Shown: in pieces, positions 26,452 through 35,576 of the stretch
How the letters are laid out: each line of letters opens with the position of its first letter
Numbering within the stretch: the first letter of the stretch is position 1
Source of the DNA: Duganella levis
GTDB lineage: Bacteria > Pseudomonadota > Gammaproteobacteria > Burkholderiales > Burkholderiaceae_D
DNA: 64,000 bases
Reading direction: 5' to 3'
NCBI RefSeq assembly: GCF_009857605.1
Contig: NZ_WWCT01000021.1
Location: forward strand, 1 to 64,000
Translations under genes and position numbers: made by a program
Notes under the pieces: model-generated
Database searches by the model: none
Told to the model about the DNA's origin: nothing
Seen by the model: the letters and a program-made list of their open reading frames with translations, nothing else

Positions 26452-27372
26452 ATGGCCGCTACCCGCATCGAACTGATCATCACCACGCTGGCCATGCTGT
26501 CTGGCTTGGCGGTGGCGCTGGTTGCCATGCTGATTGCCCGCACCGTCGCCGCCATTCCGGCCGAGGACCGCAGCTACAAGGATCGGCCGCCGCTGGGCTT
26601 CCGGCTGTTCTGGTGGCCGATCCATTGGTGCGGCCATGCCCTGCACCCCTTCATCTCGCGCGCGCCGACCGCCGCGCTGCCGGTGCGCTTGCGCAAGGCC
26701 GGCCTGGAATACAGCATCAGCCCCGCCCAATTCACTGCGGCCCGCCTGTTTTGCGCGCTCGCCGTCGCCAGCTTCTCGTGTTGGGTGCTGGACTCGCTGG
26801 GCCAGGGCAGCACGTCCGGCGGCTTCGGCGCCGCGCGCTACTGGGAAGTCGGCGTCAGCGCCGCGCTGGCCGGCTGGATCTATGTCGGCATCTGGCTGCG
26901 CGACCGCATTGCGCTGCGCAAAAGCGAGCTGCACAAGACGCTACCGTTTTATCTCGACCTCATCACCCTTTGCGTGGAAGCCGGACTCAACCTTCAGGGT
27001 GCGCTCAACCAGGCCGCGCTCAAGGGGCCGAACGGCACGCTGCGGGAGGAAATCAACCGGGTACTGCGCGATGTCCGCAACGGCAAGGCGCGGGCCGATG
27101 CGCTGCGCGCCATGAGCGAGCGCGTGCAGGAGCCGGCCGTCACCAATTTCATCACGGCGATGATACAGGCCGAGCGGATGGGCATGAATCTGGGGCCGGT
27201 ATTGCGGGCGCAGGCCGATCAGCGGCGCTCGGAGCGCTTCCTGCGCGCCGAAAAACTGGCGATGGAAGCGCCCGTCAAGCTGCTATTTCCGCTGATAGCC
27301 TTCATCTTCCCTTGCACCTTCATCGTCCTGTTCTTCCCCATCGTCATTCAGTTCATGCATTCGGGACTATAA
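26452..27372 (+). CDS. tadC: Tad inner-membrane platform protein TadC
   Basis: A 306-residue T2SSF-family protein, paralogous in plan to TadB. It has N-terminal helices, a cytoplasmic region with LDLITLCVEAGLNLQGALNQ and the MGMNLGPVLRAQADQRRSER motif typical of TadC, and a C-terminal hydrophobic hairpin (LLFPLIAFIFPCTFIVLFFP). It starts 9 bases after tadB and is the last of the conserved assembly genes before the unusual DUF192 fusion. Confidence 0.93.
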   Translation: MAATRIELIITTLAMLSGLAVALVAMLIARTVAAIPAEDRSYKDRPPLGFRLFWWPIHWCGHALHPFISRAPTAALPVRLRKAGLEYSISPAQFTAARLFCALAVASFSCWVLDSLGQGSTSGGFGAARYWEVGVSAALAGWIYVGIWLRDRIALRKSELHKTLPFYLDLITLCVEAGLNLQGALNQAALKGPNGTLREEINRVLRDVRNGKARADALRAMSERVQEPAVTNFITAMIQAERMGMNLGPVLRAQADQRRSERFLRAEKLAMEAPVKLLFPLIAFIFPCTFIVLFFPIVIQFMHSGL

Positions 27373-27384
27373 GGAACGACCGCC

Positions 27385-28671
27385 ATGACCTTCCCACAAA
27401 CCTGCACCATCCATACGGCCAGCGGCGCGCACCGGCTCGATGTGCGGCTGGCAAATAGCTTCCTGTCGCGCTTTCGCGGACTGATGCTGGCCGGACCTTT
27501 GCAACCCGCGCAAGGGCTGCTGATCACCCGCTGCCGCAGCGTCCACAGCGCCTTCCTGCGCTATCCCATCGACGTGGTGTACCTGGACCAGCATGGCGTC
27601 GTCACCGAATGCATCACGCCGCTGCATCCCTGGCGGGTCAGCTTCAGCGGTATCGGCCGGGACGGTGACGGCCAGCGCTACCGGCGCGCCGCCCACACGC
27701 TGGAGCTGGCGGCCGGCGCGGTCGAGGTGATGGCGATTCAACCGGGCGACCGCCTGGTCCATCCCCACCTGCCCCACGCGCCGGTGCAGCAGCCCCGGCA
27801 TGGATCACAGCGCGGCTCGGCGATGATTGAGTTTACCGTCGTCGGCCCCATCATCACCCTGCTGGGGCTGGCGGTGCTGCAATACGGCATGCTGTTTTTC
27901 GCCAGGACGCAAATCAACTACGCGAGCTTCATGGCGGCGCGCGAAGGCGCCACCGCCAATGCCAGCGTCGACAGCGTCCATGCGGCCTATGTGCGCGCAC
28001 TGGTGCCGCTGTATGGCGGCGGCCAAACGCCGGATGACCTGGCCACGTCGCTGACCAAGGCAAGCGAAGACATCGGCGCCAATGGGACCGGCAACGTCAA
28101 CATCGAACTGCTCAACCCGACCAAGGAAAGCTTTACTGATTGGAATGACCCGGTACGGCAGGCCGCACTGCACACCGGCAGCCGCCGCGTCATTCCCAAC
28201 AGCGGACAGGCGTTCAAGGACCAGACGGTGGGCGCCACCTCGGGCCAGACCATCCAGGATGCCAACCTCATCAAGCTGCGCATCACCCACGGCTACCTCC
28301 CCAAGGTACCGTTTGTCAAAAACCTGTACGGCACCTACCTGAAGTGGCTGGACCCGCATACCGACGCCTTCCATACCAAGCTGCTCGCCGACGGCCGCAT
28401 TCCGGTCGTGACCAATATCACGCTGCACATGCAATCCGACGCTATCGAGCCCGCTGCGCCAACTTCATCACCCGGCCCAGGCAACGGCGGCACGCCAGTC
28501 AATCCCGGCGATCCCCCCGTCACGCACGACCCGCCGCCGTCCTGCAACAACGCCAGTTGCGCCGACCCGACAACGCCCACGCCACCGACGCCGCCGGCAT
28601 GCAACCCGCTGATCGACCCAACGCATTGCGAGGGGCCGCCGTGTTCCGTGATGTGCTGCAAACCAGACTGA
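27385..28671 (+). CDS. DUF192 domain fused to a TadE-like pseudopilin
   Basis: A 428-residue protein in one uninterrupted frame. Residues about 8-125 match DUF192 (SFLSRFRGLMLAGPL, GLLITRCRSVHSAFLRYPID, VVYLDQHGVV). From residue 140 it switches to a TadE pseudopilin: RGSAMIEFTVVGPIITLLGL, in which cleavage after G144 would put Glu at +5 and Phe at +6. About 260 extracytoplasmic residues follow, ending in a Pro/Thr-rich, Cys-rich tail (CNNASC, CEGPPCSVMCC). Processing would free the DUF192 part in the cytoplasm and leave a pseudopilin. An internal start near Met116 is possible, but no clear ribosome site is seen. It is followed after 9 bases by the RHS gene. Confidence 0.85.
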   Translation: MTFPQTCTIHTASGAHRLDVRLANSFLSRFRGLMLAGPLQPAQGLLITRCRSVHSAFLRYPIDVVYLDQHGVVTECITPLHPWRVSFSGIGRDGDGQRYRRAAHTLELAAGAVEVMAIQPGDRLVHPHLPHAPVQQPRHGSQRGSAMIEFTVVGPIITLLGLAVLQYGMLFFARTQINYASFMAAREGATANASVDSVHAAYVRALVPLYGGGQTPDDLATSLTKASEDIGANGTGNVNIELLNPTKESFTDWNDPVRQAALHTGSRRVIPNSGQAFKDQTVGATSGQTIQDANLIKLRITHGYLPKVPFVKNLYGTYLKWLDPHTDAFHTKLLADGRIPVVTNITLHMQSDAIEPAAPTSSPGPGNGGTPVNPGDPPVTHDPPPSCNNASCADPTTPTPPTPPACNPLIDPTHCEGPPCSVMCCKPD

Positions 28672-28680
28672 GGCAATTCA

Positions 28681-31600
28681 ATGAAGACATTCCATCAAGG
28701 CATGCTGCTATCGTTCTGTTGCCTGCTGCTATCCAGCGCTGCCATGGCGGAGTGCGGCCCTGTGCCGGGCGGGCCTCCGGCCGCATGCACGCCGAGTTCC
28801 CCGGCCAGCATCAGCGCCAGCGGCGGCGTCGACGCTGGCGCCGGCAACCCGCTCAACGTCATGACCGGCAACAAGTACCAGCGCGAAGACGACATGCCGG
28901 CGCTACCCGGCATCCTCGGGCTGGAAATCGTGCGGCACTACAACAGCGCCTACAGCAAGCCGGGCACGCCAAGCGGACCGATGGGCCGAGAGTGGAAACT
29001 GTCCTACGAGACGGAACTCATCGACAAATCCGGCAAGATCCAGATACTCCAGGCCGATGGCTCCCGGCTGATCTTCGACAGGGACCCGAAACATCCCAAC
29101 CTGTGCAGCACTGTCCTGCCGGCCAACGGCCGCATCATACTCGGGCAGGAGCCGAACGGCGCCAACGACTACACCTGGACCTGGCCCAGCGGACGCCGCC
29201 TGCACTTCAACAGCGGCGGAAAACTCGATCGCATCACCGCCCCCAGCGGCGAAGCCGTCTCCCTCCAGTACGACGCCGACCAGCTCCTGGTCAGCGTCAC
29301 TGACCCGCAAGGCCGCAGCCTGCACCTGGCTTACCTGGACCGGCAGACCGCCAAGGCCGGCGACCGCTTCCGTGGCGTACAGCGCATCGTCAGTCCAGTC
29401 GGCCGCTTCACCTACGAATATGGCAGCACTGTCCCCAAGGGCAGCACCGCCTTCGACGCCCGCATCCTGCTAGCCAATATGGCGCGTGTTCGACTGCCGG
29501 CGGGTTCTGCGGCCGGCGTCAGCCGCGTCTACCATCACGAAGATCCGCGCTTTCCCTGGCTGCTGACCGGCATCAGCATCGAAACGCCAGGGCCGCGTGG
29601 CCAACCCGTCGTCACCCGCTTTGCCACCTTTGGCTACGACGACAACGCCCAGGCCAATCTCAGCACCCACGCCGGCAATGTCGGCAAGGTCACGCTCGAC
29701 ACCCGGGAAGGCGGCAAGACGGTGCTGACCAATAGCCTGGGGCAGCGTACTGTCTACCGCCACGCCATTGTCGGCGGCGAGCACCGCCTGCTGGAAGTGC
29801 GCGGTGCGGGTTGCTCCACCTGCGGCGAGACCAATGTGCGCTACACCTATGACAAGCTGGGCCAACTGGTCGAGGCAATCAAACTGAGCGAAAACGGCGA
29901 GCCGATCAGCGCAATCCGGCGCACGCTCGACCACCTAGGCCGTCCCGTCGCCATCAGCAAAGTCAGCTACGAGCACGGCAAACCTGGCGCGGCCGTGCCG
30001 CAACTGCGCCTGGCGTACCAGGGCGAAGACGTCGCACCGACGCTGCTCGCCTGGCCCAGCGTGGTGCCCGGCAAGGAGCGCCAAACGCGCATCGCCTACA
30101 ACGCCGCCGGCCAACCGCTGAGCGTGACCGAAACCGGCTGGATTCCTACCTACGCCGGTAAACAAGCCGCAGCGCCAATTGCGCGCACCACCACGTATCG
30201 CTACGCCACCATCCACGGTCGCAGCCTGCTTACGCACATCGACGGCCCGCTGCCCAATGGCAAAACCAACAGCCCGATTGACTCCGACGTCACCGTGTTC
30301 GAATACGATAACGGCGCGGACAGCAACGGCGCCACCGCGCAAGGAAAACTGGCGCAATACGACGAGCGCGCAGGATCACACAACGGACGGCTCACACGCA
30401 TCACCGCCCCCGGCAATCTGGTCACCGAGGTGCTGACGCGCGACGAAGCATTGCGGCCCAGCCAGCTGCGCGTCACGGACGGCGATCTGGTTTGGCTGGC
30501 CAGCATTCGCAGCAATCGCCGCGGCCAGCCGGAAAATATCGAACTGAGCGGCGGCGCCATGCAGCGACAACTGCGCTATGAGTACGATGCGGATGGCCGT
30601 ATCCAAACCGTGACGCGTCCGGGAAACCTGCGCAGTACTTTTGAATATGACCCGGCAGGCCGGCCCAGCCGCATCATCCTGCCGGACGGCAGCGGCGTCG
30701 CGATTACCCACGATACCGAGGACCGCGCCGGCAGCGTTTCACGCTACAACGACATGACAGCGGCAGCGGCGCAAGCGCTGGCATCGATCCGCTTCGACTA
30801 TAGCCGTGACATCGGCAAACCTGGCCGCCTCACGGCACAGGCCGATTCACTCGGCCTCCTCAACAGCTACCGCTACAACGACATCGGACAAGTCATCGCC
30901 ATCACCAACGCCATCGGCACGCATTCCACCTTCGCCTACGATGCGGATGGCCGGCTTGCCAATCGCACCGATGCCGCCGACAGCAAGGACGCGGCCTCAC
31001 TAGCTCTGGCCTATGACAATGCCGGCCGAGCAACCCGAGTCACCGCGCCAAACGCCGTCAACACGCTGCGACGCTACGACGACTTCGGCCTCAAAGTATT
31101 CGAAGCGGACCCGGACCGGGGCGTTACCCTGTTCCGCTATGACGTGGCAGGCCGGCCACTGGTTCGCATCGATGAAACCGGTACAGCCACCAGCTACAGC
31201 TACGACCACGCCGGCCGGCTGCTGGCAGTCGGCAAGGACAAGATCACCAATCTGCTCCAGTACCGGTATCGCGGCAGCCGGCTGGCCGGCATGGTCAGCA
31301 CCACCGATGGCAACCCGGCACATGCCGTCGAGCGCCTGGAATACCAATACGACGCGTTGGGCCAGAAAACCAAAGAGACACGCTGGCTGGCCGACGTGAC
31401 CGCACGCACCGCCTCCGAAGGATTGCTCTTCATTACCCGGTACGAATACGACGAAGCTGGTCGCCTGGTTCATCAAGTCCTGCCGGATGGGCATAGCCTG
31501 CACTACCGCTTTGCCGCAGCGGGCGATGCGCGTCAACGGGCGGACCAGCGTTACCGTCCCGGCCAGCTCCACGCGATTCTGTTCGATGATCAAATCGTCG

Positions 31601-33843
31601 TCAGCGACATCGAGCAAACCATTGCTGGCGGGCTGACCGGCTACACGATGAGCAACGGCGCGCGGCAACAAATCCAGCTGGACCGGCGTGGCCGCATTGC
31701 GCAATTGCGCACGGTCGCGGATTCAGCAAATGGCCCCTGGTGGCGCCGTATCGCGGCATGGTTCTCCTCCAAGCCGGATAGCGCCAACACGCCGCTCTAC
31801 CAACAAATCAACCATTACGACGAAGCTGACAGACTGGTCCAGATTGAACGCCAAATGGCCGCACCTGACGTTGGCAAGCCGCCCAACGCGCGGCGCGAAA
31901 AATACGCTTATGACAGGATGGACAGACTGACCAGCATCGTCTCCAGCGACGGAGCGGACTCAACTTTCCGCTACGACCCGGTCGGCAACCGCGTCGCAGA
32001 GTCGGTCAAGTTTACGCACCAATTCGGAGATAAGATTCCTGCCACGGAGCCAACGGCATTTAGATTCAATTATGCACCGAGGGGCAACTGGCTGCTCTCG
32101 ACCACACAGGCGAATGCAACCGCAGTCCCACATGTGCAGAATGCTTGGTTTTACCATCCTACAGGGCTACCAATAGTACAACTGCGATGGCAGACCAGCG
32201 GCGCGACTAACAGGCACATCTTCTATAGCCGCGACAAACGCCCTATCTCTGTATACGAGAACGGTCAACTTATTGCGCGTTACCACTACAACAGCCAAGG
32301 CGAGCGCATCGCGAAGACTATTTTTTCACTTCGATCAGAGCTTGTACCGGTCTCGCTCGCCAAGGTGGCGATCCGAGGTGAAACCACCTATTCGCTGTAT
32401 AACGACGAACGTCTAGCCGCCGAGACGGACAGCCGTGGACACATCACCGCCCACTACGTTTACCTGTACGGCAAGCCGGTGGCAAAAGTTGAAATGATGG
32501 ATAGCACCTCTCTGATCCATCGCTTGTGGAGTGCAGTCAAGATGCGCACTGAAGGCAAGGCCCGCAGCAGCCTGCCACAAGTCTTTGCTATCGTGGCAGA
32601 TCACTTGGGCACCCCTCAGGAAGTCCTAGATGAGCGACGGCAGGCGGTATGGCAAGCAGCCACGGCCGCATTTGGCCAAGCGCGCGTGACCTACGCGGCG
32701 GTCTCAAAGAATGGAAAACCATTCCAGATGGATTTGCGCTTCCCTGGTCAAGTCTATGACGCAGAAACCGGCCTGCACTACAATTACCTGCGCGACTATG
32801 ACCCACTACTGGGACGCTACTTGGCCCCCGACCCGCTGGGGGTCAGCGCCGGAACTAATCCATACACATATGCGTCAAATAATCCGCTCACGAACGTTGA
32901 TCCTCTAGGTTTGTATCAAATCGACGTTCACTATTACATGACGTTCTTTCTGGCGATCACAGCGGGAGTAGATAAAGATGTCGCGCGCCAGATTGCGCTA
33001 GCGACTGAGTATATCGATACGAACCCGGTGACTAGGCCAATGAAGGACGGAAGGTTTCTGGACTATTGGGATAGTGTTTTCATAAATCAGCCCGCGCTAG
33101 TGCGCTACCATTTCGTGGAGGATGGTTACGACCCTCCTCGAACCGCAGTTGAAAGCCTCTACTACATTACGACTGGTAGTGATTTGCAGAGCTATGTAGA
33201 TCGACGTATTGTCATGCCGGCAAGTCCACAACTTCAGCGCCTACTGGATGCATCCAATTTCGCGAAGACCGACCCCAATGCCAACTGCCTTTCAAGCGCT
33301 CAACTCTTCGGTGAATATCTTCATGCTTTTGAAGACACGTTTGCACATCGAGACAGGTTCAACGAACCGTACGCAGCGACTACCGGAGGACTTGGTATTG
33401 GCCACTTAATGGGAAGCAAAGACCCGGACTATACATATAACCATCCCACTCTAGAAATAGCAGGTATTCCAATTGCGCCATGGGACAACAATGAAGCAAG
33501 GACCCTAGAGATGGAAACAGAAGTGTTCAGTAAACTGAAAGCTTTCAGCAATCCCGCAAATCACCAAGAGTCGTCAATAAATACGATCGCGTATACATTG
33601 AAAATTTTCAACGCCTTTCAAGCCAATGAAGATTCGGGAAATATCAGCGACAAGGTTGCGATACTTAACAAGGCGCTTCAGTACTTAGGCTATTCAGGAA
33701 TTGATCTTACTTATAAACGGGGACAAGATGCGTACAGCAATAGTGAAGCAGCGACAAACCGGGATGATGCCCTGAGCAGACTTGACCCCTCGGATTACAT
33801 TGGCACGATTCTGCCGAGGGGAACCGCTCCGTTGCCTCAGTAA
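28681..33843 (+). CDS. RHS/YD-repeat protein with Sec signal and putative zinc-hydrolase toxin tail
   Basis: A 1720-residue protein. Residues 1-23 are a Sec signal peptide. A DUF6531-like segment follows (about 55-115, NPLNVMTGNKYQREDDMPAL), then many YD repeats to about 1370 (YEYDADGRI, FEYDPAGRP, YDAETGLHYNYLRDYDPLLG). The RHS core ends at the classic boundary NPLTNVDPLGL (about residue 1411). The last 310 residues are AT-rich and different: DVHYYMTFFLAITAG, LVRYHF, LHAFEDTFAHRD and GIGHLMGSKDPDYTYNH give a His/Asp pattern like zinc-dependent phospholipase C-type or DUF6765 proteins. A secreted polymorphic toxin is likely. The gene is in the tad transcript, 9 bases after the fusion gene. 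No VgrG or PAAR partner is present. Confidence 0.88.
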   Translation: MKTFHQGMLLSFCCLLLSSAAMAECGPVPGGPPAACTPSSPASISASGGVDAGAGNPLNVMTGNKYQREDDMPALPGILGLEIVRHYNSAYSKPGTPSGPMGREWKLSYETELIDKSGKIQILQADGSRLIFDRDPKHPNLCSTVLPANGRIILGQEPNGANDYTWTWPSGRRLHFNSGGKLDRITAPSGEAVSLQYDADQLLVSVTDPQGRSLHLAYLDRQTAKAGDRFRGVQRIVSPVGRFTYEYGSTVPKGSTAFDARILLANMARVRLPAGSAAGVSRVYHHEDPRFPWLLTGISIETPGPRGQPVVTRFATFGYDDNAQANLSTHAGNVGKVTLDTREGGKTVLTNSLGQRTVYRHAIVGGEHRLLEVRGAGCSTCGETNVRYTYDKLGQLVEAIKLSENGEPISAIRRTLDHLGRPVAISKVSYEHGKPGAAVPQLRLAYQGEDVAPTLLAWPSVVPGKERQTRIAYNAAGQPLSVTETGWIPTYAGKQAAAPIARTTTYRYATIHGRSLLTHIDGPLPNGKTNSPIDSDVTVFEYDNGADSNGATAQGKLAQYDERAGSHNGRLTRITAPGNLVTEVLTRDEALRPSQLRVTDGDLVWLASIRSNRRGQPENIELSGGAMQRQLRYEYDADGRIQTVTRPGNLRSTFEYDPAGRPSRIILPDGSGVAITHDTEDRAGSVSRYNDMTAAAAQALASIRFDYSRDIGKPGRLTAQADSLGLLNSYRYNDIGQVIAITNAIGTHSTFAYDADGRLANRTDAADSKDAASLALAYDNAGRATRVTAPNAVNTLRRYDDFGLKVFEADPDRGVTLFRYDVAGRPLVRIDETGTATSYSYDHAGRLLAVGKDKITNLLQYRYRGSRLAGMVSTTDGNPAHAVERLEYQYDALGQKTKETRWLADVTARTASEGLLFITRYEYDEAGRLVHQVLPDGHSLHYRFAAAGDARQRADQRYRPGQLHAILFDDQIVVSDIEQTIAGGLTGYTMSNGARQQIQLDRRGRIAQLRTVADSANGPWWRRIAAWFSSKPDSANTPLYQQINHYDEADRLVQIERQMAAPDVGKPPNARREKYAYDRMDRLTSIVSSDGADSTFRYDPVGNRVAESVKFTHQFGDKIPATEPTAFRFNYAPRGNWLLSTTQANATAVPHVQNAWFYHPTGLPIVQLRWQTSGATNRHIFYSRDKRPISVYENGQLIARYHYNSQGERIAKTIFSLRSELVPVSLAKVAIRGETTYSLYNDERLAAETDSRGHITAHYVYLYGKPVAKVEMMDSTSLIHRLWSAVKMRTEGKARSSLPQVFAIVADHLGTPQEVLDERRQAVWQAATAAFGQARVTYAAVSKNGKPFQMDLRFPGQVYDAETGLHYNYLRDYDPLLGRYLAPDPLGVSAGTNPYTYASNNPLTNVDPLGLYQIDVHYYMTFFLAITAGVDKDVARQIALATEYIDTNPVTRPMKDGRFLDYWDSVFINQPALVRYHFVEDGYDPPRTAVESLYYITTGSDLQSYVDRRIVMPASPQLQRLLDASNFAKTDPNANCLSSAQLFGEYLHAFEDTFAHRDRFNEPYAATTGGLGIGHLMGSKDPDYTYNHPTLEIAGIPIAPWDNNEARTLEMETEVFSKLKAFSNPANHQESSINTIAYTLKIFNAFQANEDSGNISDKVAILNKALQYLGYSGIDLTYKRGQDAYSNSEAATNRDDALSRLDPSDYIGTILPRGTAPLPQ

Positions 33844-33846
33844 ACG

Positions 33847-34875
33847 ATGAAACTTCATATATCTAGTTGCCGGTCAACTCTGCTCCTAATGGCCTTATTA
33901 CTATGCGCCATTTGGCTGCTGTGGCCGGCGGAACAAACGAAATCATTCTTACAACCACCGGTGCCGACTCCGCACCCGTTATTGTTTTGCGCCGAGGTAC
34001 GGCCAAAATTCGGCTCCTATCAAGAAGCAGTAATTAGAGAGCCGGGAGTGCATTGCCTTAGCGTTGATTTCTGGCAGCGGCGCCTTTCCGATTTTGCGGG
34101 TCATACTGGACCGACATCACATAGTAACTTAATTACGATAACAACGAATGATGTCACGATCGACATGTCCAATCGCACCTTACACAGCGATGGAAATTCT
34201 AATGGCGTTGCGGCGCAACGAATCGAGCAAGACGATAGACAGATACCAACCAATATCACCATCAAGAATGGCGTGCTTGATCTCAGGGGAGCAGGAACAG
34301 GCGTAGATATATTGGATCAATGGCCCATGAATAATATCAATGATCAGGCGCCAAGGAAAATTTCCGGCTTTAGAAAATCAGGTATCGTACTTGAAAATCT
34401 ACTGATTAAAACAGACAACGTAGGGATAAAACTCGAGGGAGATGGCAACATCATCCGCAACTGCATAATTGAGAGCGGCGGGCACAGCGCCATCACGTTG
34501 GCAGGCCCGAATGGACAGATTATAAATAATATAATTACGCTCACTGAGCCCATGCCTCCCGCCCATGGCGCATCAGGTTTATTGTCTCAATTCGACAATC
34601 TATCTGATTTCAGAAAGAAGCAACGCGCAGCCATAGTCTTGCATCGAGCGACGGGCACTGTAATTAGCGGCAATAGGATTGAAGTCAAAGGGACATCCCA
34701 GACTTACCACAACATTTACCTCACCGATGCCAGCGTTAGCGTACATATATCAGACAACACTATTGTAGGCTCTGCCGATATCGTGACTTCTACAAAAGGG
34801 AGCACAGCCAACATGAAGGATAATGTAGTCCAGAAACACAAGAAGAAGCAATGGTGGCACCAGGATATTTTTTAA
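33847..34875 (+). CDS. Membrane-anchored right-handed parallel beta-helix protein
   Basis: A 342-residue protein with an N-terminal signal-anchor (about residues 10-27, LLLMALLLCAIWLLW) and a body of short beta-helix rungs (GIVLENLLIKTDNVGIKLEG, NIIRNCIIESGGHSAITLAG, VISGNRIEVKG) of the NosD/pectate-lyase-like fold. No catalytic residues could be assigned. It begins 3 bases after the RHS stop and has an AT-rich composition unlike the tad genes. It is related in rung pattern to the three beta-helix proteins downstream but is the most divergent of them. As the gene nearest the RHS tail, it is a candidate immunity or carbohydrate-binding partner; that is inference. Confidence 0.8.
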   Translation: MKLHISSCRSTLLLMALLLCAIWLLWPAEQTKSFLQPPVPTPHPLLFCAEVRPKFGSYQEAVIREPGVHCLSVDFWQRRLSDFAGHTGPTSHSNLITITTNDVTIDMSNRTLHSDGNSNGVAAQRIEQDDRQIPTNITIKNGVLDLRGAGTGVDILDQWPMNNINDQAPRKISGFRKSGIVLENLLIKTDNVGIKLEGDGNIIRNCIIESGGHSAITLAGPNGQIINNIITLTEPMPPAHGASGLLSQFDNLSDFRKKQRAAIVLHRATGTVISGNRIEVKGTSQTYHNIYLTDASVSVHISDNTIVGSADIVTSTKGSTANMKDNVVQKHKKKQWWHQDIF

Positions 34876-34898
34876 CCTTATTGCGGCAGGAGAGCGGC

Positions 34899-35549
34899 AT
34901 GAAAGCTAAAACAAGTCGAACCCTCCAGTTAATTCTATCGCCGCTCGGCTTGTACTCTATATATATTTTAAACATATTTCTTATACCGAAATATTATTTA
35001 ATTAGTTTCTGGATTATTTTAATTTATCTTAGCATATTCCTTCAAGGGATTAGGCTTTTGGCTATGGTAGCGCTGTCCTTCAGTTCGAACATTTTCCTAA
35101 AGACACCTTTAAGGCTAACCTCGTTTAACGTACTTGTGGCAATACTCGTCAGTCAATTGGTATGTTGGCCGCTGTTTTTCTTGCACAGCACTTACATCAT
35201 GTTACTACCCTATGCGATCAGTATTGGTGTACCGGATGCTCCCATACGGAGCCACGTTGACTTAGCGGCCATAGCGCCATTTTATCTCCTGTACGTTCTA
35301 GCTCTGCCTTTTCTGATAGTGATACTTGGGTTATTTCTATTTCTATGCTTTTCCCGCAGGCTTTACCAGGAAAAATGCATCACTTTCACTATTTTCGTTT
35401 CAACTTTTACTATCGCGCTAGTACTGAATGTGAGCGGAATTGCCCCAATTCCAAATGAGTTGCTATACATATTTTGGCTGCTGCCATCGATCCTCGTGTC
35501 CGCGTACTTGGTCGATAGACAACCGACGACGACTTCATCCTCAAGTTGA
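34899..35549 (+). CDS. Multi-pass membrane protein of unknown function
   Basis: A 216-residue, very hydrophobic protein with about five or six transmembrane helices (for example IFLIPKYYLISFWIILIYLS and FYLLYVLALPFLIVILGLFL). The ATG at 34899 is chosen because AGGAG precedes it at good spacing. The codon use is AT-rich, as in the surrounding beta-helix genes. No family was recognised. Its place between beta-helix genes right behind a toxin-like RHS protein fits a membrane immunity protein or a transport or anchoring partner, without proof. Confidence 0.7.
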   Translation: MKAKTSRTLQLILSPLGLYSIYILNIFLIPKYYLISFWIILIYLSIFLQGIRLLAMVALSFSSNIFLKTPLRLTSFNVLVAILVSQLVCWPLFFLHSTYIMLLPYAISIGVPDAPIRSHVDLAAIAPFYLLYVLALPFLIVILGLFLFLCFSRRLYQEKCITFTIFVSTFTIALVLNVSGIAPIPNELLYIFWLLPSILVSAYLVDRQPTTTSSSS

Positions 35550-35576
35550 TTAATTATTTTTATCAGGCGACATAAA

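Noticed and set aside
28681-33843. RHS protein as a type VI effector
   Set aside because: It has a Sec signal peptide and no PAAR domain, VgrG or adaptor gene nearby.
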